A stretch of 64,000 nt of DNA from Planctomycetota bacterium. Its GTDB lineage: Bacteria > Planctomycetota > Phycisphaerae > UBA1845 > PWPN01. Location: positions 1 to 64,000 of the forward strand of contig JAKPHF010000023.1 of assembly GCA_029550525.1 (NCBI GenBank). Reading direction: 5' to 3'. The notes under the pieces were generated by a model that saw only the letters and a program-made list of their open reading frames with translations, ran no database searches and was not told the DNA's origin. A program made the translations under genes and the position numbers. Position 1 is the first letter of the stretch. Each line of letters opens with the position of its first letter. This document shows, in pieces, positions 8,287 through 17,224 of the stretch.

Positions 8287-9279
8287 ATGCCTACCAAACG
8301 CGAGCGAGTTGAGGCGGTTCTGCAAAACCGGCATCCGGATCATCCCCCGGTCTGCTTCTGGCACCACTTTCCGCCGGACCAGGCGACCGGACAGGCGGCC
8401 GTGGACGCACACCTGCGGTTCTTCGAGACGTACGACCTCGATTTTCTGAAGGTGATGAACGACCACCTGTTCCCGCGAGGCGAGGTCACGGTGGTCCGCA
8501 CGGTGGAGGACCTGAAGAAGCTTCGGCCGGTGCCGGGCGACGTGGCGTACGGCGGACAACTGGAAGTCCTGCGAAAGCTTCGAGAGAAGCTGGGCCCCGA
8601 CGTACTCATGACCACCACGCTGTTCAACGCATGGGCCGTGCTTCGCTACCTCACGCAGCCGCCGAGCGACGTGCATGGCCCTCCCAAGATGCATTCGGAG
8701 GACGATCGCGACGAAACCATCACCGCCCTGCTGCGACAGGATCGCCAAGCCGTCCGAGCCGCCCTGCAGGCCATCGGTGAGACGCTCGCGGATACGGCTC
8801 GGCAGTGCATCCTCGCCGGAGCCGACGGCGTGTTCCTGTCCGTGCGGGACGACTGGGTCAACCGCCCCGCCAACGGACCGGACACTTACGACGAGCTGCT
8901 CCGGGATATTGATTTGGCCATCCTGGCGGCGGCGTCAGCAGGCACGTTCAACTTCGTCCACGCGTGCGGGCGGCCGCAGAATTTCGCCGCCTTTGCCGAC
9001 TATCCCGCCCAGGTGATCAACTGGGCCGATCGGAGCGGCGGGCCCAGCATCGCCTACGCCCGAGACCGCGTTCGGCCAGCAATCGCCGCCGGCGTGGACA
9101 ACCTGCGAACGCTCCCGCAAGGCACGCCCGAGGCGTGTGCCGCCGAAGTCCACGACGCCTTGCGGCAGGCCCAGACTCGCCCCATCATCATCGCCGCCGG
9201 CTGCACGTTCGATCCGCAGGCCGTCCCGCCTGAGAACCTGCACGCCGTCGTGGCCGCCGCGAGATCCGTCGCCGGCTGA
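8287..9279 (+). CDS. Uroporphyrinogen decarboxylase-like protein (UroD/MtaA superfamily)
   Basis: A 330-residue protein of the UROD/MtaA/CmuA TIM-barrel superfamily. Signs are the N-terminal KRERVEAVL segment with the following PPVCFW, the middle GADGVFLSVRDD, FVHACGR late in the barrel, and the closing AAGCTFDP...ENL strand, which in this superfamily carries the last barrel loops. The Cys residues in HACGR and AAGCTF could bind zinc as in MtaA-type methyltransferases. There is no adjacent corrinoid protein or heme gene, so whether it decarboxylates uroporphyrinogen or transfers methyl groups is open; the sequence looks closer to the uncharacterised UroD-like branch than to heme pathway HemE. 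Confidence 0.75.
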   Translation: MPTKRERVEAVLQNRHPDHPPVCFWHHFPPDQATGQAAVDAHLRFFETYDLDFLKVMNDHLFPRGEVTVVRTVEDLKKLRPVPGDVAYGGQLEVLRKLREKLGPDVLMTTTLFNAWAVLRYLTQPPSDVHGPPKMHSEDDRDETITALLRQDRQAVRAALQAIGETLADTARQCILAGADGVFLSVRDDWVNRPANGPDTYDELLRDIDLAILAAASAGTFNFVHACGRPQNFAAFADYPAQVINWADRSGGPSIAYARDRVRPAIAAGVDNLRTLPQGTPEACAAEVHDALRQAQTRPIIIAAGCTFDPQAVPPENLHAVVAAARSVAG

Positions 9280-9361
9280 TCACGAAGGCGCGGCCGGATT
9301 GCCGATATGTTTTTTCCCCACCGGACGGAGTTGAACGCCCGGCGGTGGGCTGTCTTCAGTC

Positions 9362-9412
9362 GTCGTGCAGGCTTCCCGCCTGCCTGTGCAGGCCATCTGC
9401 CTGCGTCGCAAA
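9362..9412. repeat. Palindrome family C element (divergent copy)
   Basis: The stretch tgcaggcttcccgcctgcct followed by gtgcaggccatctgcctgcg is a double hairpin rich in the tgcaggc/gcctgc core. It is a diverged relative of the family C elements at 20.8, 34.5 and 48.7 kb. It lies just upstream of ndk. Confidence 0.5.
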
Positions 9413-9440
9413 GCTTTGTCGATCATCAAGGAGACTCTGC

Positions 9441-9902
9441 GTGGAGCGGACACTCATCATTCTGAAACCCGATTGCGTTCAGCGGCGTTTGATCGGCACG
9501 GTCATTCAGCGATTCGAGCAGAAGGGCCTCACGATCGCAGCCATGAAGCTCATGCAGATCACTCGCGAACTGGCCGAGCAGCACTACGCGGTGCACAAGG
9601 GCAAGCCGTTCTACCCCGGGCTCATCGAGTACATCACGTCGGGACCGGTGGTGGTCATGGTGATCGCCGGCCCCAACGCCATCAGCATCTGCCGCAAGCT
9701 GATGGGCAAGACCTTCGGGTACGAGGCCGAACCGGGCACCATCCGCGGCGACTTCGGCTCAAGCCGGACGTATAACCTGGTCCACGGCAGCGACGCGCCG
9801 GAGACCGCCGCCTTCGAAATCAACCTCTACTTCAAGCCGAGCGAGATTCTCGACTACACGCCGGCCGACTACGCGTTTGTCTTCAAGCCCGACGAGAGAT
9901 AA
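9441..9902 (+). CDS. ndk: Nucleoside diphosphate kinase
   Basis: A 153-residue Ndk. It transfers the gamma phosphate between nucleoside triphosphates and diphosphates through a phospho-histidine. The catalytic His is in NLVHGSD (His115), and the family motifs ERTLIILKPD at the N-terminus, GTIRGDFG and the Kpn-loop region are intact. The GTG at 9441 is chosen because Ndk proteins begin with this ERT segment and AAGGAGA lies at 9428-9434; an upstream frame extension encodes only the repeat. The enzyme is cytoplasmic and homo-oligomeric. Confidence 0.96.
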   Translation: MERTLIILKPDCVQRRLIGTVIQRFEQKGLTIAAMKLMQITRELAEQHYAVHKGKPFYPGLIEYITSGPVVVMVIAGPNAISICRKLMGKTFGYEAEPGTIRGDFGSSRTYNLVHGSDAPETAAFEINLYFKPSEILDYTPADYAFVFKPDER

Positions 9903-9909
9903 CCGGCAC

Positions 9910-9974
9910 TCGGGGGGGCGGGCGTCTCGCCCGCCTCTCTGGCCCCCAGGCGAGCAAGATGCCCGCCTCCGCAG
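9910..9974. repeat. Palindrome family B, facing pair
   Basis: ggggggcgggcgtctcgccc and gcgagcaagatgcccgcctc form two hairpins of the ggcgggc-N-gcccgcc type in the ndk-kdsC gap. The same element occurs at 48.6-48.8 kb, at 54.96 kb and inside the sulfatase gene. Confidence 0.65.
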
Positions 9975-10107
9975 CACCGGACCTGATGGCCGCCCCCCGC
10001 ATCAGTCAGGCTTCTTGCAGTCCATCCTGCGCCCAGCCATACTGGTCGGCCCGGCCGGCCGAGGCGGCAGGACCGGGCAAACGAGGCCCATTTGCCGGAA
10101 ACGACCG

Positions 10108-10623
10108 TTGAACGAACCGAGCATCCAGTTGCTGATCCTGGACGTGGACGGAGTCCTGACCGACGGCCGGATCTTCATTGACGACACCGGGCGGCAGACC
10201 AAGGCGTTCCACATTCAGGACGGCCTGGGACTGACCCTGTGGAAGGCGGTCGGCCGTCAGGTCGCCCTGCTGACCTCCAAGAACTCCCCTGCCGCGCTGG
10301 CCCGAGCCCGCATGCTGGGCATCACGCTCATCTCGCAAGGAGCCGAGGACAAGCTGCCCGGCCTTCAGAACCTTCTGGAAGCCGCCGGTGTAGACAGTTC
10401 CCAGACGGCCTACATGGGAGACGATCTGCTGGACGCACCAGTGATGCGGCGAGTCGCCTACCCCATCACGGTGCCCAACGCCGCGCCGGAAGTGCTTCAG
10501 TTGGCGAAGTTTGTGACGCCGCGCCCCGGCGGCCACGGCGCCGTCCGCGATGCCGTCGAACACCTGCTCCGCCGCGAGGGCCTGTGGGCCGACGCCCTCC
10601 GCCACATCGGGGCCGACCGTTAG
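10108..10623 (+). CDS. HAD phosphatase, KdsC type
   Basis: A 171-residue C0-type HAD phosphatase. The nucleophile motif LDVDGVLTDG (Asp12, Asp14), LLTSKNS (motif 2) and YMGDDLLDAPVM (motif 4) match 3-deoxy-D-manno-octulosonate-8-phosphate phosphatase (KdsC), which makes free Kdo for lipopolysaccharide core. C-terminal GGHGAVRDAVEHLL also fits KdsC. The start is taken as TTG at 10108 because it gives the family's usual length; upstream residues in the frame look like repeat translation. The next gene is an LptC/OstA-like protein, the same order as kdsC-lptC in enterobacteria. The related neuraminate or PseH-pathway phosphatases are an alternative. Confidence 0.85.
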   Translation: MNEPSIQLLILDVDGVLTDGRIFIDDTGRQTKAFHIQDGLGLTLWKAVGRQVALLTSKNSPAALARARMLGITLISQGAEDKLPGLQNLLEAAGVDSSQTAYMGDDLLDAPVMRRVAYPITVPNAAPEVLQLAKFVTPRPGGHGAVRDAVEHLLRREGLWADALRHIGADR

Positions 10624-10753
10624 CGGTTCGTGCGGCGGGCTGGTAGAGTATGACCCCGGACATGAACTCGTGATCGAGATCTGAACGCGGACTCCGCCGC
10701 CCGGCCCCACGCCGCGGCCCGGCGGGAGCCCCGCGGTTCGGAGGACTGACTTC

Positions 10754-13700
10754 GTGCTCAAAAAAATCGTCTTGATCCTGACGTTCTTCGGGTTGGCTTG
10801 CGCTGCCTTCCTGGCCTCCGTGTGGTTGGACAACAGCCCGACGGTCCCCACGGCCCGGTCGTCCGGACAATCCGGGCCGAGAGTCAACCTCCTGCAGACC
10901 CGCCCGAGCAGTCAGCCCACGGGCACGTTCGCCTATCGCGGCGCCGAGATCCAGCCGGGCGACGGCTTCATGATCCGCGTGTTCAACCCCGACGGGGAAG
11001 CCCGCATCGTCTTCCAGGCCACCAAGTGCAATCCGCTGAGCGACACGGAGTTTCACGTCACGCAGCCGACCGCCCGCGTCCTGCTGCCGGGCGGACAGTT
11101 GGCGTACGTCCGCGCCGATGAGGGCCACATCGTCGTCCAGCGCGACGACCGGAACAACTACAACCCCAAGCGCGGCAAGCTCGTCGGGAACGTGCAGCTG
11201 TCTATCGACCGCACCAAGCCGGAATGGCGCAAGGCCAATCCCGAACTGGCCGAGCCCGAGGATCATCCGGACGCGATCACCAAAGTCTGGATGGACGACG
11301 TCTCGTTCGACCTCGACCTGGCTCGACTGCACACGGACGGGCCGTTGCTGGTCCAGAGCGTGGACGCCACCATCGAGGGGCGCGGGCTGACGCTGGTGTG
11401 GAACGAAGCGAATCGCCGCATCAAGCTGCTCCGCATCGCCGAAGGCAAGCGAGCGATCGTTCAGATGAAGAGCCTGATGCACCTGGGCATCGGCGGCGCG
11501 CAGAAGGACGCGGAGGCGGCGGTACTCGCGGCGCAAGAGGTTGATATCGAGACCGCCCTTGCGGACCGGCCGGTGGTGCTCGAGGACGAGCCCGTCGCCG
11601 CGGATGAGGAAGCCGACAGTGCCGGCGACGGCGAGCGCATTCCCACCATCACGCTGGCCGATCTCGAAGACACCGAAGAGCCGCTCGACAAAGACCGCAT
11701 CGACACGTATCGGATCGTCTTCCGCGGCGGAATCGTGGCCGAGCAGCGGCAGGGCCTGCGCGTGGTCGGCCGGATGAAGGCCGAGCTGCTCGAAATGCTG
11801 CGCGACTTCGGCTCGCAGGAGCGCTCGGCGGTCGAGCATGCCCCGACGGCCGCCGGCAGGAAAAGCGCGGCGGGACGCGGCGAAAAGCGCGCCACGCCCA
11901 ATCCGGCCGTCGGCGGGCGGTCTGTCGCGGGCCCCATCGCGGCCAAGCCGGTTCCGCATGATGCACCAACAGCAGCGCCGCCGTCTGCGGCCGGTGGAAT
12001 GGTCAAGGCGGATTCAACGCTGGTATTGCGATGGAGCGGCGAGTTGGTCGTAACGCCCGTCGAAGCGACCGAGACTCAGCCGGCCACCGGCAGTCGCTTC
12101 CACCTGATCGCGGAAGGGAACCCGCTTCAGTTGCACGATCGCGAGTCCGGCGATGCCACCTGCCGTCGTCTCGAATATCGCGACGAGACGCAGGAAGTAT
12201 GGCTGTTCGGCGACGCCGAGCGTCTCGTGACGTTGCAAGCTGACGCCGATCGCCAACTGGCGGGCGAGCGCATCTTTCTCGATCGCAAGAACGGCATCGC
12301 CCGCGTCGAAGGCCCTGGCCGCATGACTGATGCCAGGACCACCCAAGAGCGGGAAGCCCAGGACGAGTGCATCCGAAACGAGTTGGCCAAACTGGCCCGA
12401 CAACATGGCGCGGCCAAGAAGACCGAGCACGACAGGGACGGAATCACCATCACCTGGAAGCATGGCGTGGAAGTGCACTTCGCGCCTTTGGAATCGAGCC
12501 AGACACAAGGATTCGGAAAGACGCCGGGCATCGCCGGCGGCAAGGAATACCTGAAATCCGCGGTTTTCCGTGGCGAGGTGTCGTTTGATCAGCCCGGCCA
12601 GAGCATGGCGGCGGATCGAATCGACATCGTCTTCGCCCCGCCCAAGGCTGAACCGGTCGAAGGCGAGCACGGCGTGGCAGCCGAGAGCCTCCTCGCCCAG
12701 GGCAACGTTCGCATGGCCAACGACGAAAGTGTCATCACCTGCGATCGCCTGGAAGTGGAGATGACCACCGACGATACGGGCCGCAACGTGCCGCGGATCG
12801 GCAAGGCCAGCGGCAACGTCGTGGCCCGCCAGGGCAAGCAGGAGATTCGCGCGTCCGACCAGATGATCGTCACGCTCGAATCGCTGCCCAAGCCGGTCGA
12901 TCCGCAGGAGCGCGAGCGGCTGGCAACGGCGGCCCAGGCTTGCGGCTACACGCCCGAGTCCGAAGCGTGGAAGGCCATCGAGCAGAAGCTGGAATCCCGC
13001 CGGCGAATCATCGTGCGGACGCTGAACGCCCGCGGGGATATCGCCGTGCGCGACGCCGATGAACAGGTGGATGTGGGCGCCGACGTGCTCGACTGCGCGT
13101 TTGACGACGATCAGCAAATCTCGCGAGCGCTGGTGATGGGCAGCAAGGAATCGCCGGCCCACGTGGCCATGTCCGACTTCTACATCCGTGGCCCGCAGGT
13201 GAACTTCCGGCTGAGCGATCAGACGGCGGAAGTGCCGGGCGAAGGCGTGCTGCGATTCTTCACCAAGCAGGATTTCTCCGGCCGGCGCGTGGATGAACCC
13301 GTGCCCGTCGTGATCACCTGGCGCGAAGGCATGTCCTTCCGCGGACAGCAGAACATCGGCCGGTTCAGCGGTGCGGTGCGTGCCGTGTCCGAGGGGACGA
13401 TTCTCGACTGCCGCGAATTGACGCTCCGATTCGAAAACGTGCCGGAAGACAAGACCGCCTCGCGTCCGGCCGAGGAAGGGCCCGATTCCCGGTGGATCGC
13501 CGGCAAAGTGATCGATCTGATCCGCGATCGCGACAAGGGGGAATCCAGCGCGTCGGCAGCCTCCATTTCCAAAGGCATTCGCAAGCGGCTCATCCACATC
13601 CACGCCATCGGCGATGCGGTGGTAGCCTCGAGCGAGTATGCCAAACCCGCACGGCAGTTCGGGCCGTTCTCGGGCATCATGGCCGCCATCATGCCCGACG

Positions 13701-14464
13701 CGCTGCAGCCGCAGGCCCAGGAGCCGTCGCGTGAGGATCAGAAGCTGCTGAGTTTCGTGCGGATCAACGGACCGCGCATTACCGTGGATTTGAACAACGA
13801 GCACATGGTGGTGGAGGGCGCGGGCAATCTGCTCGTGCTGGACTACCGAATGCCTGAGGGCCGCCCTACCGCCACTCCGCCGCAAAGCGGCTTGGCTCCC
13901 GCGGCCGTGGGCTCATTGCGCAGCAGCGGGCCCAGCCAGACCGTGTTCACATGGCAAAACTCGATGTCCTACTTGAATCGCCGCTGCGTGGCCGTGCTCG
14001 ACAACCGCGTGATCATGAAGCACGTGGCCGGCTCCGAGGTGGCCATGCCCGACCAGGTCGCGGCGGCCATGAAGATCGATCCACGCAGCTTGGCCTCGCT
14101 GAAATCGCGCCGGGCCGAACTCACCTGCGAGAACCTGGTGGTGGAGTTCGCCCGCAACCGAAACCGCGATTCGCAGGAATCCTCGTCGCTGTCGTCGGCG
14201 ACCGAGCTGAAGTCGTTCCAGGCCTCGCACCGCGTCCGCATGCAGGAGAACAACCGGGCCGTCGAGGGCGAACTGGTCACGTACGACAGCGGCACGGGTT
14301 TGATACGCATTCAAGGCTCGCCGCAACTACCGGCCTGGGCTGCCGACATCGACGAAAAGACGGGCGCGGTCCCGGGCTCCTGGCGCGGGCAAGAGCTGGA
14401 ATGGAATCTGAACACCGGCGTGGTGCGGGTGACCGGCGCGAGCATCACTGCCCAGGGACGGTGA
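10754..14464 (+). CDS. Very large LptC/OstA-like envelope protein
   Basis: A 1236-residue protein with one N-terminal transmembrane helix (VLILTFFGLACAAFLASVW) and an otherwise periplasmic body. The body has several OstA/LptA-like beta-jellyroll segments: around 430-520 (FHLIAEGNPLQLHDRESG), around 630-710 (LLAQGNVRMANDESVITCDR), and the last 80 residues (EGELVTYDSGTGLIRIQG). The repeated theme 'create a column of mass in the membrane path' is that of LptC/LptA proteins, which carry lipopolysaccharide across the periplasm. Normal LptC is about 190 residues and LptA about 185, so this one is several times larger and may fuse the roles. A GTG start at 10754 is preceded by GGAGG (10740-10744). 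It directly follows the KdsC-type gene. No lptB ATPase gene follows. Confidence 0.75.
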   Translation: MLKKIVLILTFFGLACAAFLASVWLDNSPTVPTARSSGQSGPRVNLLQTRPSSQPTGTFAYRGAEIQPGDGFMIRVFNPDGEARIVFQATKCNPLSDTEFHVTQPTARVLLPGGQLAYVRADEGHIVVQRDDRNNYNPKRGKLVGNVQLSIDRTKPEWRKANPELAEPEDHPDAITKVWMDDVSFDLDLARLHTDGPLLVQSVDATIEGRGLTLVWNEANRRIKLLRIAEGKRAIVQMKSLMHLGIGGAQKDAEAAVLAAQEVDIETALADRPVVLEDEPVAADEEADSAGDGERIPTITLADLEDTEEPLDKDRIDTYRIVFRGGIVAEQRQGLRVVGRMKAELLEMLRDFGSQERSAVEHAPTAAGRKSAAGRGEKRATPNPAVGGRSVAGPIAAKPVPHDAPTAAPPSAAGGMVKADSTLVLRWSGELVVTPVEATETQPATGSRFHLIAEGNPLQLHDRESGDATCRRLEYRDETQEVWLFGDAERLVTLQADADRQLAGERIFLDRKNGIARVEGPGRMTDARTTQEREAQDECIRNELAKLARQHGAAKKTEHDRDGITITWKHGVEVHFAPLESSQTQGFGKTPGIAGGKEYLKSAVFRGEVSFDQPGQSMAADRIDIVFAPPKAEPVEGEHGVAAESLLAQGNVRMANDESVITCDRLEVEMTTDDTGRNVPRIGKASGNVVARQGKQEIRASDQMIVTLESLPKPVDPQERERLATAAQACGYTPESEAWKAIEQKLESRRRIIVRTLNARGDIAVRDADEQVDVGADVLDCAFDDDQQISRALVMGSKESPAHVAMSDFYIRGPQVNFRLSDQTAEVPGEGVLRFFTKQDFSGRRVDEPVPVVITWREGMSFRGQQNIGRFSGAVRAVSEGTILDCRELTLRFENVPEDKTASRPAEEGPDSRWIAGKVIDLIRDRDKGESSASAASISKGIRKRLIHIHAIGDAVVASSEYAKPARQFGPFSGIMAAIMPDALQPQAQEPSREDQKLLSFVRINGPRITVDLNNEHMVVEGAGNLLVLDYRMPEGRPTATPPQSGLAPAAVGSLRSSGPSQTVFTWQNSMSYLNRRCVAVLDNRVIMKHVAGSEVAMPDQVAAAMKIDPRSLASLKSRRAELTCENLVVEFARNRNRDSQESSSLSSATELKSFQASHRVRMQENNRAVEGELVTYDSGTGLIRIQGSPQLPAWAADIDEKTGAVPGSWRGQELEWNLNTGVVRVTGASITAQGR

Positions 14465-14566
14465 CCCGAATCGGGGGCACGCATCGGGTGACGTTTTGCA
14501 CCGATGCAACCTTTCATTAAAACGGGTCGATAGAGCAGTTTTTTTGTCGGTCCGGATTTCGGCCTC

Positions 14567-14594
14567 TTGTCTTACGCTTGGTGTCCGGAATAAT
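14567..14594 (+). promoter_or_regulatory. Candidate sigma-70 promoter in a gene-free gap
   Basis: TTGTCT at 14567-14572 and AATAAT at 14589-14594 with a 16-base spacer. It points into the gene-free stretch, so the product would be a small RNA or the 55-codon frame at 14608. Confidence 0.35.
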
Positions 14595-15088
14595 TGGAGT
14601 GAACTTGATGCGGCGGTTTGTACGGTCGCCGCGGCCGTTGTCGTGCGGAGCCAGTCAGTTCGTGAGGATCGAGACGGCGGTTGTTCATTTCACCCCGCGA
14701 TCGCGGGCAGCCATTCGCTCCGGTTGCATTTTGGGATTCGACAGTATTGGTGTTTCGGTTGCTTTCCGGTGGTAAGTGCCTCCTCTGGGCCGGCTGGAGG
14801 AAGGCCTGTCGCCGCGATGCCGACATCCGTTACGGCCGCGGTGCAGGCAGGAAGCGAAACGGCCTGACGGCACACGCCCGGGAAAAGAAGCGTTTGCAGA
14901 GGTTCGTTGGTGTTGGGGTGCAGACAGACGTCGGGGCACGGGAACTGGAGGGGGAGCTCGGTGGTGGAACTGCGACCTGACGGGTCGGGGAACGGTTCCA
15001 CCTGGTATCATACGCAGTAACCCTTACCCCGCGGCATTCAGGAGGGAGATCGGCGCTGGCCTTGTCATCGCCGGTCTCCTTTCTTTTG

Positions 15089-15121
15089 AGAGCTGTAAGC
15101 TATGAGCTATAAGCTGTAAGC
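15089..15121. repeat. AGCTNNN heptamer array 4
   Basis: Five heptamers (agctgta, agctatg, agctata, agctgta, agcccga) about 40 bases before the mqnE stop codon in the convergent gap. Confidence 0.75.
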
Positions 15122-15164
15122 CCGACACTTGACTGAGGGGTGTGCTGCGTGGTGGGGTTCGGCG

Positions 15165-16343
15165 TTACTGCGTCGTCGCGCTGCTGCGCCGAACCGGACG
15201 ATAGAGAGTGTCACGCTCCACGGGCTCGCAGCCTGCGGCGCGGATGAGTCGCCGAATGCGATCGACGGTCAACTCCTGATGCGTCGTGCCGCCGCCCTCC
15301 CGCTTGGTGATGTCGTAATGAACCACCGTGCCGTCGAGATCATCCACGCCCCAATCCAGACTGACTTGGGCCAGCTTGGGCGACTGCATGATCCAGAAAG
15401 CTTTGATGTGGGGAATGTTGTCGAGCATGAGCCGGCAGATCGCCAGCGTCTTGAGATCATCCAGACCCGTGGGGCCCGGCAGATGAGCCAGCTCGCTGCC
15501 TTCCGGAATGAACGATAACGGAATCACGCAATTGAAGTGAGCCGGACGCTCGCGCAGCGACACGTCCTGGTGATCGCGCAGCTTGATCAGGTGACCGATG
15601 CGCTCGGCCGGCGTCTCGACGTGGCCGTACAACATGGTCGCGTTGCTGAAGATACCGAGCGAATGCGCCTCGCGATGAACGTCGAACCAGCCCGCCTCGC
15701 CAACCTTGTTGCGAAACGCCTCGGCATGCACGCGATCGTCGAAGATCTCCGCCCCGCCGCCGGGCAGACTGCCCAGCCCCGCCTCCTTCAGCGCGATCAG
15801 CACTTCGCGAATGGTGCGCCGCGGCCGGCTGATCCGTGTGAAGTGCACGATCTCGATGGCTGTGAACGCCTTGATGTGCAAACCCGGACAGGCCTCGCGG
15901 ATGCTGCGGCACATGTCGAGGTAGTACTCGAAGGGACGACGCGGATGCAGTCCGCCAACAATGTGCACTTCCGTCGCCCCGGCCGCGTGAGCCGCCCGGG
16001 CCTGCTCGACGATTTCCGGCACGCTCAAATCGTAGCCGCCGTCAGAAGCGGGCTTCTGCCCCGCGACCGGTAACGAAGTAGTGGCTTCTCCATCCTTCGG
16101 AAGTGGCCGATAGAACGAGCAGAACTTGCACCGCAGGACGCAGTAGTTCGTGTAATTGATGTGCCGGTTGATGTTGTAGTACGCCTTGCGCCCGTGGAGA
16201 CGCTCGCGCACGTAGTTGGCCATCTCGCCGAGCGTATGAATGTCGGGCGATGCATAAAGTCGAAGGCCATCTTCATAGCTCAGCCGCTCGCCGTCCCGCA
16301 CCTTGCGGAAGATATCGTCGAGGCTGCCGTTGATCGAACCCAT
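15165..16343 (-). CDS. mqnE: Aminofutalosine synthase MqnE (radical SAM)
   Basis: A 392-residue radical SAM enzyme of the futalosine menaquinone pathway. The 4Fe-4S site is Cys68-x3-Cys72-x2-Cys75 (CVLRCKFC). Downstream HIVGGLHP, IKAFTAIEI, LGSLPGGGAEIF and NATMLYGHVE match MqnE rather than MqnC; MqnE joins SAM-derived adenosyl radical to 3-(1-carboxyvinyloxy)benzoate. The ATG at 16343 has GGAG 6 bases upstream. Oddity: after the FeS loop there are roughly 18 extra residues (GEATTSLPVAGQKPASDGG) that are encoded by a palindromic repeat-like stretch (about 16040-16090) and are absent from typical MqnE sequences as I know them. It is the last gene of a minus-strand menaquinone cluster. Confidence 0.92.
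   Translation of the reverse strand: MGSINGSLDDIFRKVRDGERLSYEDGLRLYASPDIHTLGEMANYVRERLHGRKAYYNINRHINYTNYCVLRCKFCSFYRPLPKDGEATTSLPVAGQKPASDGGYDLSVPEIVEQARAAHAAGATEVHIVGGLHPRRPFEYYLDMCRSIREACPGLHIKAFTAIEIVHFTRISRPRRTIREVLIALKEAGLGSLPGGGAEIFDDRVHAEAFRNKVGEAGWFDVHREAHSLGIFSNATMLYGHVETPAERIGHLIKLRDHQDVSLRERPAHFNCVIPLSFIPEGSELAHLPGPTGLDDLKTLAICRLMLDNIPHIKAFWIMQSPKLAQVSLDWGVDDLDGTVVHYDITKREGGGTTHQELTVDRIRRLIRAAGCEPVERDTLYRPVRRSSATTQ
16040..16090. repeat. Repeat-like insertion inside mqnE
   Basis: agaagcgggcttctgccccg and the following bases form a GC-rich hairpin similar in style to the intergenic palindromes, but here in frame within mqnE between the FeS-cluster loop and the next helix. No second copy of this exact element is seen in the window, so its mobile origin is inferred from its position and composition. 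Confidence 0.4.
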
Positions 16344-16487
16344 CTTTCTCCACCCCGGCCGCCGCTCTTTGAGCGGCGGAATGACGAAATCCAAATGACG
16401 AATGACTGAATCACGGCCTCGTGACTGGAGCTCGCGTCTTCCTGTTCATTCACCAAGCCCTAGCCCCAGTCCCCCCCAGCAAACGTA

Positions 16488-17213
16488 TCATATTGCCGCG
16501 CACAGTGCTTCCAAACGATGCCGTTCGGCGGCGAGTTCTTCCACGGCATTCGACGCGGAAGTCACTTGCGGCACCAGGCTCAAGCTGTTGATGCCGCCGC
16601 GATCGCGTGCATGGGCAAGAATCGATGCCACGTTCATCTCTCCCTCGCCGAGCGGCACCTGCCTGCAGCCGATGGCGTCGGCCAGGATCAGGCGATCCGC
16701 CCGGTCGGCGAGTTCGTCCACCGCAGCGCGGGGATCCACGCTGGCCCGGTGGAACTCGAACGTGTCGATCACGACACGCAAGCGCGGGTCGGCCACGCGG
16801 ACGAACAGCTCCCGAAAATCCTCCAGTTGCTCGATGCGACGCCCCAACCGATTGATCACCGCGCAGTTCATGCCGGCGCAGGCGGCCAGCACGCACTGCA
16901 ACCGGCTTGCCAGTTCCTGGATCGAGCCCTGCCGTCGCTCGCCGGTCACCACGGTCCACGCGGACACGCCCGCTTTACGGCTCCAGTTCAATGCCCGAAA
17001 CAAGAGCGAGTCGCTCGACTCGTGGCCGGGCCACTCGACGGTCACGCTGTTGATCGCCAATGCGTTCTGCCGCATGACGGCGAGAGCCGCGTCCATCTCG
17101 GCCTCGCCGGTGAACGTCAGGTCGATGGCCGAGTAACCCGCTCGTACAACGAGGTCCACCGCCTGTTCGAGCGGCCACCTTTTCGCCCAGGTTGTGCCAC
17201 AACTGATTCGCAT
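16488..17213 (-). CDS. Sugar phosphate isomerase/epimerase-like TIM barrel protein
   Basis: A 241-residue protein of the xylose isomerase-like TIM barrel superfamily (AP endonuclease 2 family). Signs are the first strand MRISCGTTW, AGYSAIDLTFTGE with the glutamate, NSVTVEWPGH, INRLGRRIE, VVIDTFEFHRA and ILADAIGCRQVPLGEGE, a metal-site-like strand ending GEGE. Substrate is unknown. It sits 11 bases downstream of the membrane glycosyltransferase gene and upstream of mqnE, so it is in the same likely transcript. It may work on a sugar used by the glycosyltransferase. The ATG at 17213 gives the family's usual N-terminus; longer frames translate the neighbouring gene's end. Confidence 0.65.
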   Translation of the reverse strand: MRISCGTTWAKRWPLEQAVDLVVRAGYSAIDLTFTGEAEMDAALAVMRQNALAINSVTVEWPGHESSDSLLFRALNWSRKAGVSAWTVVTGERRQGSIQELASRLQCVLAACAGMNCAVINRLGRRIEQLEDFRELFVRVADPRLRVVIDTFEFHRASVDPRAAVDELADRADRLILADAIGCRQVPLGEGEMNVASILAHARDRGGINSLSLVPQVTSASNAVEELAAERHRLEALCAAI

Positions 17214-17224
17214 GATCGGCGCGA

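Larger units (their letters stand above)
14465..15164. other. 700-base gap without a supported gene
   Basis: Convergent gap between the LptC-like gene and mqnE. It contains a candidate promoter (14567-14594), several GC-rich stems and an AGCT-heptamer array at its right end. A 55-codon frame starts at ATG 14608 behind TTGGAG and ends at 14775; its product is basic and resembles nothing known, so it is not called. A structured RNA is possible, but RNase P, SRP, 6S and tmRNA signatures were not found. Confidence 0.4.

Noticed and set aside
12014-13885. Long antisense frame (623 codons) inside the LptC/OstA-like gene
   Set aside because: It is the mirror of a GC-rich gene with biased third positions; it has no ribosome site and its product is a low-complexity Arg/His/Gly mix. 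The plus-strand gene has signal anchor and OstA segments.
14750-15020. RNase P RNA or SRP RNA
   Set aside because: ggaggaaggcctg resembles part of the RNase P GGAGGAAAGTCCGGGC string, but the rest of the signature and the 3' ACAGAAA region are absent.
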